A DNA stretch of 48,591 nt from Clostridia bacterium (GTDB taxonomy: Bacteria > Bacillota > Clostridia > UBA1381 > UBA9506): NCBI GenBank assembly GCA_017546245.1, contig JAFYXI010000018.1:1-48591 (forward strand). The letters run 5' to 3'. Shown one piece after another: positions 41,292 to 48,591 of the stretch. The notes below the pieces were generated by a model. That model did no database searches, was not told the origin of the DNA, and saw nothing but the letters and a program-made list of their open reading frames with translations. The position numbers and the translations under genes were made by a program. How positions within the stretch are numbered: position 1 is the stretch's first letter; every line of letters starts with the position of its first letter.

Positions 41292-43540
41292 AGAATGTTG
41301 TCGGTGTTGTAGTTGACCGCATGGCAAGAGAAGTTGACCGTGTTTTTCACTACACAGCTCCCGACGAAATGTATAAAAAAATGCAAATAGGTCTTTCAGT
41401 TTTGGTTCCGTTCGGTCGGGGCGACAATGTTTTAGAAGGATATATTGTCGAGTTACCTGAAGAAACCGAATGCAAAGAATTGAAAGAGGTAAGGGCAATA
41501 TTATCTGAAGAGCCTTTGTTTGACGGTAAAATGCTGGAGGTTTGCCGCCATATGCAAGACACCTGCTTTTGCACGTTGGCATCAGCAATAAAGGCAATAA
41601 CTCCGCCGGGCAGAGGCGTCCGCAGAAATTGCGTAAATGATAAGATTATAAACGGTTCCCGTTTGGCTGTTTCAAATGATGAGGCATTTTCTATATTGGA
41701 AAATATTCGTGCCAAAGCTCCTAAACAGGCGAAAATAATTGAACTTTTGCTTCAGAATGATTTTGTCGCAAACGCAGATATACGTCTAATTACAGGAGCG
41801 GGTCAGGGAGCAATTAAAGCATTAGAGCAAAAGGGCATTATATGCTCTTGTGAGATAGAGGTATTCAGAAAACCGGTTGATTTTTCAAAAATTAAAAGAA
41901 CACAGCCGTTTACGCCTACAAAAGAGCAGAAGATAGCAATTAAATCAGTTACTGAAACTTTAGATGCAGGCAAAAATCAGACGTTTTTATTGCACGGAGT
42001 TACCGGCAGCGGAAAAACCGAGGTGTTTTTGCAATGCATAGAAACCGTCATAAAAAAGGGTAAAAGTGCGATAGTTTTAGTGCCCGAAATTGCATTAACT
42101 CCGCAAACGGTTGAGCGTTTTGTCGGCAGATTCGGCAAAAGAATAGCAATTATACATTCAAGACTGTCGCTTGGCGAGCGCCACGACGAATATAAAAGAA
42201 TATTATCGGGCGAGGTCGATGTGGTAGTCGGTGTGCGCTCAGCTATATTCGCACCGCTTAAAAATCTTGGCTTGATTGTTATGGACGAAGAACACGAAAC
42301 CTCGTATAAGGCAGAAAATGTGCCTGCATATCACGCGCGTGACATTGCACTTTTAAGAGCCAAGCAGCATAACATACCGCTTATTTTAGCATCGGCAACG
42401 CCGTGCATGGAAAGCTATTATCGTGCGCAGACAGGTGAGTATAAGCTTTTAGAACTAACCGCCAGAGCAAACGAAAATGATATGCCCGATGTAGAAATAG
42501 TAGATTTAAGACGCGAGCTTATAGAGGGAAACCGCTCTGTATTAAGCGGACGGCTTAAAGAAGAAATAGAGAAAAATTTAAAAAACGGAGAGCAGAGCAT
42601 ACTGTTTTTAAACCGCCGGGGATTTTCTACTTTTGTATCCTGCCGAAACTGCGGCTATGTGGTAAAATGTGAGCATTGTAATGTTTCTATGACTTATCAT
42701 AAAAACAAAAATTATCTTACCTGCCACTACTGCGGATATACGGTTAAAAACTACGAAACCTGTCCTGAATGCGGCAGTAAATATATTAAGCATTTCGGTA
42801 CGGGAACACAAAGAGTAGAAGAAGAGGTTAAAGAGCTTTTTCCCGATGCGTCGGTTATTCGTATGGATGTAGACACTACAAGCGGAAAGTCGTCGCATCA
42901 GCAGATATTGGATAAATTTGCAAACGAAAAAATTGATATATTAATAGGAACGCAAATGGTAGCTAAAGGACTTGATTTTCCTGATGTTACCTTGGTCGGA
43001 GTTTTGGCTGCCGATATGTCGCTTAACTTGGATGATTTCAGGGCAGGCGAGCGCACCTTTGATTTAGTGACTCAGGTATGCGGTCGTGCAGGCAGAGGAA
43101 ACAAATTGGGCAGAGCTGTAATTCAGACCTATCAGCCTGAAAGTAATGTGCTTCTGCAGGCAAAAGAGCAGGATTATAAGGCTTTTTATAACGAAGAAAT
43201 AATGCTCAGGCGTTCGCTGAATTATCCGCCGTATTGCGATATAATATCAATGGTTTTAATGGGGAATAACGAGCAGGCTTTGTCTGCGTATGCGGCAAGA
43301 ATTTCAAACACTTTAAAAATGGAATTTTTAAATCATAAAATAAGCGCAGAGGTGATTGGACCGGGTCCGTGCTCGTTATCCAGAATTAACAATAAATACA
43401 GATGGCGTATTTTGATTAAATGTAAGGCAAGTAAAGAAATACGCACTATTTTAAGACAGCTGGCACAAAGCCACGACAAACGAAAAGAAAGCAAATGGAT
43501 AAGCCTTTTAACAGAGCAAAATCCTAACAGCATGATGTAA
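41282..43540 (+). CDS. priA: Primosomal protein N' (replication restart helicase PriA)
   Basis: DNA helicase that reloads the replisome at stalled forks. The 752 residues have an N-terminal 3'-DNA-binding domain, a helicase with Walker A '[14 protein letters not shown]' and DEEH box '[11 protein letters not shown]', and a zinc-binding insert with paired cysteines ('[13 protein letters not shown]', '[18 protein letters not shown]'). A C-terminal helicase lobe ('[19 protein letters not shown]') and a terminal domain complete it. It is in the common coaBC-priA-def-fmt order. Confidence 0.96.
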   Translation: MSVKNVVGVVVDRMAREVDRVFHYTAPDEMYKKMQIGLSVLVPFGRGDNVLEGYIVELPEETECKELKEVRAILSEEPLFDGKMLEVCRHMQDTCFCTLASAIKAITPPGRGVRRNCVNDKIINGSRLAVSNDEAFSILENIRAKAPKQAKIIELLLQNDFVANADIRLITGAGQGAIKALEQKGIICSCEIEVFRKPVDFSKIKRTQPFTPTKEQKIAIKSVTETLDAGKNQTFLLHGVTGSGKTEVFLQCIETVIKKGKSAIVLVPEIALTPQTVERFVGRFGKRIAIIHSRLSLGERHDEYKRILSGEVDVVVGVRSAIFAPLKNLGLIVMDEEHETSYKAENVPAYHARDIALLRAKQHNIPLILASATPCMESYYRAQTGEYKLLELTARANENDMPDVEIVDLRRELIEGNRSVLSGRLKEEIEKNLKNGEQSILFLNRRGFSTFVSCRNCGYVVKCEHCNVSMTYHKNKNYLTCHYCGYTVKNYETCPECGSKYIKHFGTGTQRVEEEVKELFPDASVIRMDVDTTSGKSSHQQILDKFANEKIDILIGTQMVAKGLDFPDVTLVGVLAADMSLNLDDFRAGERTFDLVTQVCGRAGRGNKLGRAVIQTYQPESNVLLQAKEQDYKAFYNEEIMLRRSLNYPPYCDIISMVLMGNNEQALSAYAARISNTLKMEFLNHKISAEVIGPGPCSLSRINNKYRWRILIKCKASKEIRTILRQLAQSHDKRKESKWISLLTEQNPNSMM

Positions 43541-43553
43541 AGGAGCGAGTGAT

Positions 43554-44024
43554 TTGGCACTAAGGAAAATATTAACACTTGATACAGATGGCGAAACATT
43601 AAGAAAAAAATCACGCGAGGTAGCAGAAATAGACAACCGCATAATTACCTTGCTTGACGATATGGCAGAAACTATGTATGCAGCAGAGGGGGTAGGTCTT
43701 GCAGCACCTCAGGTTGGCATATTAAAAAGAGTAGTTGTAATAGATATTGGCGAAGGATTAATCGAAATGATAAATCCTGTAATAGTATACAGAAAAGGTG
43801 AGCAGATTAACGTTGAGGGGTGTCTGTCCGTTCCAGGTAAACGCGGAACTGTAAGCCGCCCCGAAAAAGTTATCGTTCGTGCTAAAAACCGAAATGGCGA
43901 AGAGTTTGAAATGCCGGCAGAAGGCTTGCTTGCAATTGCTTGCTGTCATGAATTAGAACACTTGGACGGAACTGTATACACAGACAAGGTTATTGAATAT
44001 GTTGATGTAAGCGAACAGAAATAG
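43554..44024 (+). CDS. def: Peptide deformylase
   Basis: Removes the formyl group from new N-terminal methionine. The 156-residue metalloenzyme has all three motifs: [18 protein letters not shown] and HELEHLDG (HExxH with the Cys of motif 2 binding metal). The start is TTG 43554, preceded by AAAGGAGCGAG; no ATG fits. It is followed by fmt after 12 bases, pairing removal and addition of the formyl group. Confidence 0.95.
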   Translation: MALRKILTLDTDGETLRKKSREVAEIDNRIITLLDDMAETMYAAEGVGLAAPQVGILKRVVVIDIGEGLIEMINPVIVYRKGEQINVEGCLSVPGKRGTVSRPEKVIVRAKNRNGEEFEMPAEGLLAIACCHELEHLDGTVYTDKVIEYVDVSEQK

Positions 44025-44036
44025 GAGCGATGTATA

Positions 44037-44966
44037 ATGAAGCTTGTATTTATGGGAACACCCGACTTTGCAGTTGAATCGTTTAAGGCTTTGGTAGAGG
44101 CCGGGCACGAGGTAGTGCTTGTAGTAACTCAGCCCGACAAACCAAAGGGCAGAGGGCACAAAATGATGCCGCCCCCCGTTAAAGAATATGCGCAAAGCCG
44201 GAATATAGAGGTATATCAGCCGTTATCGGTTAAAACTGATGAGGCTTTTGAAAAACTGTCAGAAACAAATGCCGATGCTTTTATTGTAGCGGCGTACGGT
44301 CAGATTTTGCCTGAAAGAATTTTAAATCTGCCCAAGCACGGATGCATAAATGTTCACGCATCGCTGCTTCCCAAATACCGTGGAGCTGCCCCTATTCAAT
44401 GGAGCATTGCGCACGGCGAAAAAGTAACTGGTGTAACAACTATGCAGATGGATAAAGGCTTGGATACCGGTGATATGCTGTTAAAAGCAGAGGTGGAAAT
44501 TACCAAAGAAGAAACCGGCGAAACTCTGCACGATAAATTGGCATCGGTTGGCGGTAAGGTGCTTTTAGAAACACTTGAAAAAATCGAAAGCGGAACAATT
44601 GAGCATATTGCGCAAGATGATTCTCTTTCCTGCTATGCACCGATGCTCAGTAAAGAGACATCGAAAATTGATTTTTCAAAAACCGCAACAGAGGTTTTTA
44701 ATCTTATAAGAGCAATGAATCCGTATCCTGCGGCGCATACTCTTTATATGGATAACAGAATGAGAGCATTTGCTTCAGAAATTGTTAATTATAAAGGAAG
44801 CGAAGAGTGCGGCACTATTTTAGATGCAGCATCAGACGGCATATTGGTTAAGTGTTCAGACAATGCAGTTAAAATTACCGAGGTACAGTTTGATGGCAAA
44901 AAACGTATGGCGGTATCGGAATATTTAAAAGGAAATAAAATTTGTGTCGGTGAGGTTTTAAGATAG
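44037..44966 (+). CDS. fmt: Methionyl-tRNA formyltransferase
   Basis: Formylates initiator Met-tRNA using 10-formyltetrahydrofolate. The 309-residue protein contains 'MGTPDFAVESFKAL', the catalytic segment 'NVHASLLPKYRGAAPIQWSI' (Asn/His of the formyltransferase fold), 'TMQMDKGLDTGDML' and a C-terminal tRNA-binding domain (about 205-305). Operon partner of def. Confidence 0.95.
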   Translation: MKLVFMGTPDFAVESFKALVEAGHEVVLVVTQPDKPKGRGHKMMPPPVKEYAQSRNIEVYQPLSVKTDEAFEKLSETNADAFIVAAYGQILPERILNLPKHGCINVHASLLPKYRGAAPIQWSIAHGEKVTGVTTMQMDKGLDTGDMLLKAEVEITKEETGETLHDKLASVGGKVLLETLEKIESGTIEHIAQDDSLSCYAPMLSKETSKIDFSKTATEVFNLIRAMNPYPAAHTLYMDNRMRAFASEIVNYKGSEECGTILDAASDGILVKCSDNAVKITEVQFDGKKRMAVSEYLKGNKICVGEVLR

Positions 44967-44983
44967 ATAAAGGAGAATGACCT

Positions 44984-45748
44984 ATGGAAAGATTTAAGTT
45001 TATTTCGTGGAATGTTAACGGTCTTAGAGCTTGTCTTACAAAAGGGTTTATGGATTTTTTTAACAGCGAGCAGGCAGATGCCTTTTGTGTTCAGGAAACA
45101 AAAATGCAGCCTGACCAGGCAGAAGTTGTAACCGAGGGATATAATCAGTACTGGAACAGCGCCATAAAAAAAGGCTATTCGGGAACGGCTATTTTTTCTA
45201 AGCGCGAGCCAATAAGCGTTACTTACGGAATAGGCAAAGATGAGCATTCAACCGAGGGCAGAGCAATAACCTTAGAATTTGAAAAGTTCTATCTTGTAAA
45301 TGTATACACACCAAATGCACAGCCCGAGCTTAAACGTCTTGAATATCGTATGCAGTGGGAAGATGATTTGCGTGAATATCTTTTAGAGCTTGATAAAAAG
45401 AAACCTGTGATATATTGCGGTGACTTAAATGTTGCACACAATGAAATAGACTTGAAAAATCCAAAATCAAACCATCAGAATCCCGGTTTTTCTGACGAAG
45501 AACGCGGCAAAATGACAGAGCTTTTAGATTCGGGATTTTCAGATTCTTTCAGGGTGCTTTATCCTGACTTAGAGGGTGCATATTCGTGGTGGTCATACCG
45601 CTTTAATGCACGCGCAAACAATGCAGGGTGGCGCATTGACTATTTTATAGTATCTAAAAGGTTAGAAAAATCAATATGCGAGGCGAAAATTTATTCTGAT
45701 ATTTTCGGAAGTGACCATTGCCCTGTAGGACTGGAAATAGAGTTATGA
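44984..45748 (+). CDS. exoA: Exodeoxyribonuclease III / AP endonuclease
   Basis: Base-excision repair nuclease of the EEP superfamily, 254 residues. Active-site segments are 'SWNVNGLRACL', 'VQETKMQP', 'CGDLNVAHNEIDL' and the terminal 'FGSDHCPVGLEI' with the catalytic His. 'SWWSYRFNARANNAGWRIDYF' is the usual DNA-recognition loop. It follows fmt by 17 bases; this place in the operon is less common than a zinc protease or rsmB. Confidence 0.95.
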   Translation: MERFKFISWNVNGLRACLTKGFMDFFNSEQADAFCVQETKMQPDQAEVVTEGYNQYWNSAIKKGYSGTAIFSKREPISVTYGIGKDEHSTEGRAITLEFEKFYLVNVYTPNAQPELKRLEYRMQWEDDLREYLLELDKKKPVIYCGDLNVAHNEIDLKNPKSNHQNPGFSDEERGKMTELLDSGFSDSFRVLYPDLEGAYSWWSYRFNARANNAGWRIDYFIVSKRLEKSICEAKIYSDIFGSDHCPVGLEIEL

Positions 45749-45757
45749 TAAAAAATA

Positions 45758-45790
45758 AAACCCGTCGAATTTTCGACGGGTTTATCTTTT
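45758..45790. terminator. Bidirectional terminator between exoA and tRNA-Leu
   Basis: A 12-bp perfect stem (45758-45769 with 45772-45783), centre TT. T-rich sequence lies on both strands, so it ends exoA and the convergent tRNA gene. Confidence 0.9.
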
Positions 45791-45876
45791 GGTGCCGCTG
45801 GCCGGAGTCGAACCGGCACGGTATCACTACCGGCGGATTTTGAGTCCGCTACGTCTGCCAATTCCATCACAGCGGC
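45790..45876 (-). tRNA. tRNA-Leu (anticodon CAA)
   Basis: A class II tRNA of 87 bases with encoded CCA: acceptor GCCGCTG/CAGCGGC, anticodon stem GCGGA/TCCGC with loop CTCAAAA (anticodon CAA), a long variable arm and T arm GCCGG-TTCGACT-CCGGC. It reads UUG codons. Confidence 0.96.
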
Positions 45877-45886
45877 AACATTGTAT

Positions 45887-45915
45887 ATATTACCACAAAC
45901 TGTTTTTATTGTCAA
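45887..45915 (-). promoter_or_regulatory. Promoter of tRNA-Leu
   Basis: On the minus strand TTGACA (45910-45915), 17-base spacer, TAATAT (45887-45892). The repeated palindrome (45921-45945) ends five bases upstream of the -35 box. Confidence 0.85.
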
Positions 45916-45920
45916 GTACT

Positions 45921-45945
45921 TTTGAATATTTTTAATTCAAGCCAT
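45921..45945. repeat. Direct repeat with palindrome, copy A
   Basis: A 25-base sequence containing TTGAAT-N7-ATTCAA (45922-45940) followed by GCCAT. It matches copy B (46646-46670) at 24 of 25 positions in the same orientation, 725 bases apart. A second shared block (GGAGACAGATTGCT, 45956-45969) follows it here but precedes it in copy B. Confidence 0.7.
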
Positions 45946-45955
45946 CACATAAAAT

Positions 45956-45977
45956 GGAGACAGATTGCTCTGCCTCC
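45956..45977 (-). terminator. Hairpin downstream of the rubrerythrin remnant
   Basis: A 9-bp stem with one G-T pair (45956-45964 with 45969-45977) is followed on the minus strand by ATTTTATG. It was probably the terminator of the lost rubrerythrin gene. Confidence 0.5.
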
Positions 45978-46009
45978 AAAAGGTTTATAATTTGTTGTAA
46001 TTTCAAGGT

Positions 46010-46069
46010 TTAAAAGTATCTATTGAGAAGGCCTTCTAAACATCTTCCGTGACGAGCTTCGTCATAGAC
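46010..46069 (-). pseudogene. Rubrerythrin C-terminal remnant
   Basis: On the minus strand a short frame ends in 'YDEARHGRCLEGLLNRYF' and a stop. This is the diiron-binding C-terminal helix ending found in (reverse-type) rubrerythrins, where 'DEARHGxxFxGLLxRYF' is usual. An in-frame TAG lies immediately upstream, and no other rubrerythrin segment is found in any frame back to 46190. Only about the last 19 codons survive, so the gene was deleted, perhaps when the adjacent two-gene unit arrived. Confidence 0.7.
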
Positions 46070-46186
46070 CTACCACATAAATAGGGTGCTTGAATGCTCT
46101 GTTTTGATGATGCACAGTATTTTACACAATACTTTCCCTAAGAAATTCAACCTTCAAATTCCTTTTATTATAGTTTATATATTATT

Positions 46187-46330
46187 TTAAAAGAAATACC
46201 CACCATTTTTTCTTCTTCTTTCTTTTTCTTCTTCGATCCTTTTTTTGTTTTCATTAGAATAATAAGAACCTGCATTAATTACAAATTTTAACACGAAATA
46301 TGCAACAACTAAAATTAGAATGGCAACCAT
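46187..46330 (-). CDS. Small single-pass membrane protein, 47 aa, unknown function
   Basis: A 47-residue frame from ATG 46330 with a GAGGTGG site 6 bases upstream. Residues 2-19 ('VAILILVVAYFVLKFVIN') form one hydrophobic helix. Residues 29-42 ('KKRIEEEKERRRKN') are a highly charged, likely helical cytoplasmic tail, and the protein ends 'GGYFF'. It starts 18 bases after the winged-helix gene, so the two should be one transcript. No family recognised. Possible roles include a small membrane regulator or a toxin-like peptide, but nothing in the sequence decides this. Confidence 0.6.
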   Translation of the reverse strand: MVAILILVVAYFVLKFVINAGSYYSNENKKRIEEEKERRRKNGGYFF

Positions 46331-46348
46331 ACTTTTCCACCTCGATTA

Positions 46349-46546
46349 TTATGTATAATAAAGATATTCATTCAAACAACCTTTTCTTTTTAATTCACCT
46401 TTTGAAAACATTTTAGATAAATGGCCACTAACAGTATTTATTGAATTATAAGAAATATTTTTATCATCTAACCATTTCATCACATCTCGTGTAGTTCCTG
46501 ATTTATTAACCAAAAAAAATTCTCGAATACTATCAGCCTGTGTCAT
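46349..46546 (-). CDS. Small winged-helix-like protein, unknown function
   Basis: A 65-residue protein: 'QADSIREFFLVNKSGTTRDVMKWLDD' then 'SINTVSGHLSKMFSKGELKRKG', a layout of helix, helix-turn-helix and wing that fits a small winged-helix DNA- or protein-binding module. ATG 46546 follows AGGGGA; the longer frame to 46582 runs into the leader. It has a perfect sigma-A promoter and lies upstream of the 47-residue membrane protein. It could be the regulator of its own unit; the palindromic repeat 100 bases upstream is a possible target. Confidence 0.6.
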   Translation of the reverse strand: MTQADSIREFFLVNKSGTTRDVMKWLDDKNISYNSINTVSGHLSKMFSKGELKRKGCLNEYLYYT

Positions 46547-46587
46547 AATTATCCCCTCATATATATCATTGTAAAATCTCAAGTATT

Positions 46588-46616
46588 ATTATATTGCATC
46601 ACATCAAATTTGTCAA
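46588..46616 (-). promoter_or_regulatory. Consensus promoter of the winged-helix/membrane-peptide unit
   Basis: On the minus strand perfect TTGACA (46611-46616) and TATAAT (46588-46593) with a 17-base spacer. The leader is about 35 bases. Confidence 0.9.
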
Positions 46617-46645
46617 TATTTCACAGAAAAAAGGAGACAAATTGC

Positions 46646-46670
46646 TTTGAATATTTCTAATTCAAGCCAT
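46646..46670. repeat. Direct repeat with palindrome, copy B
   Basis: Same 25-base motif as at 45921-45945 (one difference), located between the divergent promoters of the winged-helix unit and trpB2. It is directly preceded by GGAGACAAATTGCT (46633-46646), the block that follows the motif in copy A with one difference. Confidence 0.7.
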
Positions 46671-46687
46671 TTAGACGCAGAAAACAA

Positions 46688-46716
46688 TTGACATTTTAAA
46701 AACATAGCAGTATAAT
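46688..46716 (+). promoter_or_regulatory. Consensus promoter of trpB2
   Basis: Perfect TTGACA (46688-46693) and TATAAT (46711-46716), 17-base spacer. The leader of about 135 bases contains TTAGC/TTAGA repeats (46738-46757) and a hairpin TGGGCA/TGCCCA (46813-46835). Confidence 0.9.
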
Positions 46717-46857
46717 ATAAATGAGAGTAGAGATGAGATTAGCTTAGCTTAGATTAGATGAGAATAGAAAAATTAAATATTAAAAAACTTTCACTCTGCT
46801 TTCCTATATAAATGGGCAGGGTATTTTTATGCCCAAAAACGAAAGGAATGATAGAGT

Positions 46858-48225
46858 ATGGATAAAATACCGTACAAAATTTATCTTACAGAAAAGGAAC
46901 TGCCGGATACCTGGTTTAACGTTCGTGCGGCAATGAAAGAATTGCCCGAGTCGTTTATAAATCCCAAAACATTAAAGCCGTGTATGGCAGACGACCTTAG
47001 ACCTGTGTTTTGTGAAGAATTGATTGCACAGGAGCTGAATGTAACAGATCGTCACATAACAATTCCGGGCGAAATTATGGATTTTTATAAAATGTATCGT
47101 CCGTCACCTCTTGTGCGTGCGTATAATCTCGAAAAGGAACTGGATACACCGGCAAAAATTTATTACAAATTTGAGGGTAACAACACATCGGGTTCGCACA
47201 AATTAAATTCTGCAGCTGCTCAGGTTTATTATGCAAAAAAGCAGGGATTAACGCATCTTACTACCGAAACCGGCGCAGGCCAATGGGGTACGGCTTTAGC
47301 AATGGCAAGTGCCTTTTTCGGTCTTGACCTTACTGTTTTTATGGTTAAGGTTTCGGCACAGCAAAAACCTCACAGAAAAGCACTCATTCAGACATACGGC
47401 GGCAAGGTTATAGCTTCGCCGTCTGATACAACCGAGGTGGGAAGAAAAATTCTGGCTGAAAATCCTCATACCGGCGGCTCGTTAGGTTGTGCAATTTCAG
47501 AAGCTGTAGAGGTTGCTTTAAAAAACGATAAATGCCGTTATGTTTTAGGCAGTGTTTTAAATCATGTTGTTCTGCATCAGAGTATAATAGGAATGGAAAC
47601 AAAAACTGCGCTCGAAAAGTATGACATAAAACCTGATATAATAATCGGCTGTGCAGGCGGCGGTTCTAATCTTGGCGGTTTAATTTCGCCTTTTATCGCA
47701 GATAAAATTGAGGGCAAAAACAATATAGAATTTATTGCCGTAGAGCCGGCATCTTGCCCATCCTTAACCAGAGGAAAATACGCATATGACTTTGGTGATA
47801 CCGGAAAAATGACGCCGCTTATGAAAATGTATACCTTGGGCAGCGGATTTATGCCATCGCCCAATCATTCGGGAGGATTGCGTTATCACGGAATGTCGCC
47901 TGTTGTATCTAAGCTTTATCATGACGGATATATGACCGCGCGTTCGGTAGAGCAAACAAAGGTGTTCGAGGCCGCAAAAATATTTGCACGCACAGAAGGT
48001 ACACTTCCTGCACCCGAGTCATCACATGCTATACGAGCGGCGATTGATGAAGCAATTAAATGCAGAGAAACAGGCGAGTCAAAAAACATAGTTTTCGGTT
48101 GCACCGGAACTGGATATTTCGATATGACAGCATATACTGCTTATAATGAAGGAACAATGGCAGACTATATTCCTACTGATGAAGATTTGCAAAAAGGTTT
48201 TGCTTCATTACCGAATGTTAATTAG
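46858..48225 (+). CDS. trpB: Tryptophan synthase beta-like protein, TrpB2 type
   Basis: PLP-dependent enzyme of 455 residues, longer than the usual TrpB1 (about 400), with the N-terminal extension ('WFNVRAAMKELPESFINPKTL') and internal features of the TrpB2 family. The PLP lysine is in 'NNTSGSHKLNSA', with 'ETGAGQWGTALA' and the phosphate loop 'GCAGGGSNLGG'. It is single, with its own strong promoter; no trpA or other trp gene is adjacent. TrpB2 proteins convert indole and serine to tryptophan without a TrpA partner, or salvage indole, and some use phosphoserine. Confidence 0.92.
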   Translation: MDKIPYKIYLTEKELPDTWFNVRAAMKELPESFINPKTLKPCMADDLRPVFCEELIAQELNVTDRHITIPGEIMDFYKMYRPSPLVRAYNLEKELDTPAKIYYKFEGNNTSGSHKLNSAAAQVYYAKKQGLTHLTTETGAGQWGTALAMASAFFGLDLTVFMVKVSAQQKPHRKALIQTYGGKVIASPSDTTEVGRKILAENPHTGGSLGCAISEAVEVALKNDKCRYVLGSVLNHVVLHQSIIGMETKTALEKYDIKPDIIIGCAGGGSNLGGLISPFIADKIEGKNNIEFIAVEPASCPSLTRGKYAYDFGDTGKMTPLMKMYTLGSGFMPSPNHSGGLRYHGMSPVVSKLYHDGYMTARSVEQTKVFEAAKIFARTEGTLPAPESSHAIRAAIDEAIKCRETGESKNIVFGCTGTGYFDMTAYTAYNEGTMADYIPTDEDLQKGFASLPNVN

Positions 48226-48233
48226 ATGATTTT

Positions 48234-48266
48234 AAAAGGCTATTGCGTACTGCAATGGCCTTTTTA
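48234..48266 (+). terminator. Terminator of trpB2
   Basis: A 13-bp stem with one wobble pair (48234-48246 with 48252-48264), loop GTACT, followed by T-rich sequence. Confidence 0.88.
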
Positions 48267-48367
48267 TAAAATTGTCGAAATTTAAAGAAAAAAAGAGTAA
48301 AACGAAGAAAAAAAGAGCAAATAAATAGATAAATTAATTAAATGAGCCAAAAAAAGAAACAAAAGAC

Positions 48368-48396
48368 TTGCAATCAAGTAAAAATAGTAGTAAAAT
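48368..48396 (+). promoter_or_regulatory. Promoter with A-rich upstream element
   Basis: TTGCAA (48368-48373), 17-base spacer, TAAAAT (48391-48396). It is preceded by about 90 bases of A-rich sequence that could be an UP element. Confidence 0.6.
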
Positions 48397-48402
48397 AAAC
48401 AA

Positions 48403-48591
48403 GTCGCTAATGAGACGGAACAACTTAATAAAGTCTTATAAATGGCTTGGTTAAGCGGTTTTGGCTTGTTAGACTGGACCTTGAGAATTAAACAGTGCAG
48501 GCTCTTGAAGAGTTTTGACATTATTGGGTTAAGAATAATCTGATAGGTTGGAAACTGAAATTTTAAGAACAGTAATTCTCTTGCCGGATGG
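48403..48591 (+). other. Untranslated leader, possibly of an rRNA operon
   Basis: No credible frame is present. The bases CCTTGAGAATTAAACAG (48479-48495) resemble the pre-16S/spacer motif CCTTGAAAACTGAACAG of Bacillota rRNA operons. GCTCTTGAAGAG follows (48501-48512), reminiscent of boxA-type antitermination sites. With the UP-like promoter just upstream, the window probably stops shortly before a 16S rRNA gene. This is an inference, as no rRNA sequence itself is in view. Confidence 0.4.

Noticed and set aside
45691-45915. 74-residue minus-strand frame over tRNA-Leu
   Set aside because: It reads through the tRNA and the exoA terminator, giving the familiar 'MELADVADSKSAGSDTVPVRLRPA' artefact.
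46721-46747. Eight-codon frame (MRVEMRLA) in the trpB2 leader
   Set aside because: Its ATG lies at or before the expected transcription start, it has no ribosome binding site, and it contains no Trp codons.
46721-46775. CRISPR-like or tandem repeat array in the TTAGC/TTAGA stretch
   Set aside because: The units are irregular 5-6 base variants over about 50 bases with no spacer structure.
48282-48521. Hydrophobic 79-residue minus-strand frame near the window end
   Set aside because: It comes from the complement of A-rich promoter-like DNA, has low complexity, and lacks a ribosome binding site.

Overview
The window looks like chromosomal DNA from an uncultured low-GC, AT-rich bacterium of the class Clostridia (Bacillota). 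Support for this comes from the gene set (Rex, PyrR attenuation, long HPF, RemB, S-layer-homology protein, ferredoxin-dependent 2-oxoacid oxidoreductase), from strong AGGAGG ribosome binding sites, from frequent GTG/TTG starts, and from many near-consensus sigma-A promoters. It is mostly housekeeping DNA. No prophage, CRISPR array or intact insertion sequence is visible. The species cannot be named from sequence alone.

Layout. 1-3.3 kb: the 3' part of metK, then a PhoB-type response regulator and its sensor kinase. 3.4-6.9 kb (minus): a heterodimeric ABC exporter. 7-11.8 kb: an AraC regulator, then aconitase, isocitrate dehydrogenase and the redox repressor Rex, which form the oxidative route to 2-oxoglutarate. 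11.9-12.5 kb: tRNA-Arg(CCG), a MITE-like inverted-repeat element and a four-helix-bundle S23 protein. 12.6-14.2 kb (minus): an S-layer-homology protein. 14.4-16.8 kb: a tightly coupled PqqD / S24-S26 peptidase / ABC exporter cassette. 16.8-26.4 kb: a pyrimidine operon behind a PyrR attenuator (pyrR, pyrB, pyrC, pyrF, carA, carB, then apgM). 26.6-27.7 kb (minus): smpB and hpf. 27.9-31.5 kb: a D,D-carboxypeptidase, then rluB, a small GNAT-like gene and galK. 31.5-33 kb (minus): a secreted transglutaminase-like protein. 33.2-36.2 kb: dnaA, an S4-domain gene, recF and remB, without dnaN or gyrB. 36.2-39.3 kb: tRNA-Pro(GGG), then a P-loop NTPase, ferredoxin subunit and alpha and beta subunits of a 2-oxoacid:ferredoxin oxidoreductase. 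39.4-45.7 kb: recX, coaBC, priA, def, fmt and exoA. 45.8-46.7 kb: tRNA-Leu(CAA) and a small accessory patch with a rubrerythrin remnant, a two-gene unit (47-aa membrane peptide and winged-helix protein) and direct repeats. 46.9-48.2 kb: a stand-alone trpB2. The last 330 bases hold no gene but resemble the promoter and leader of an rRNA operon.

The main points for a second look are: (1) a CarA glutaminase subunit that keeps the catalytic Cys and His but has lost the HPE glutamate and several conserved pocket residues; (2) the PqqD/peptidase/ABC cassette with no visible precursor peptide; (3) the unknown winged-helix plus membrane-peptide unit, with a perfect promoter and a palindromic repeat duplicated 725 bp away; (4) a sigma-B-like promoter before hpf; (5) conserved blocks with expected members absent (dnaN/oriC, pyrK/D/E, the oxidoreductase gamma subunit). 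None of these amounts to a proven new system. Items 2 and 3 are the best candidates.
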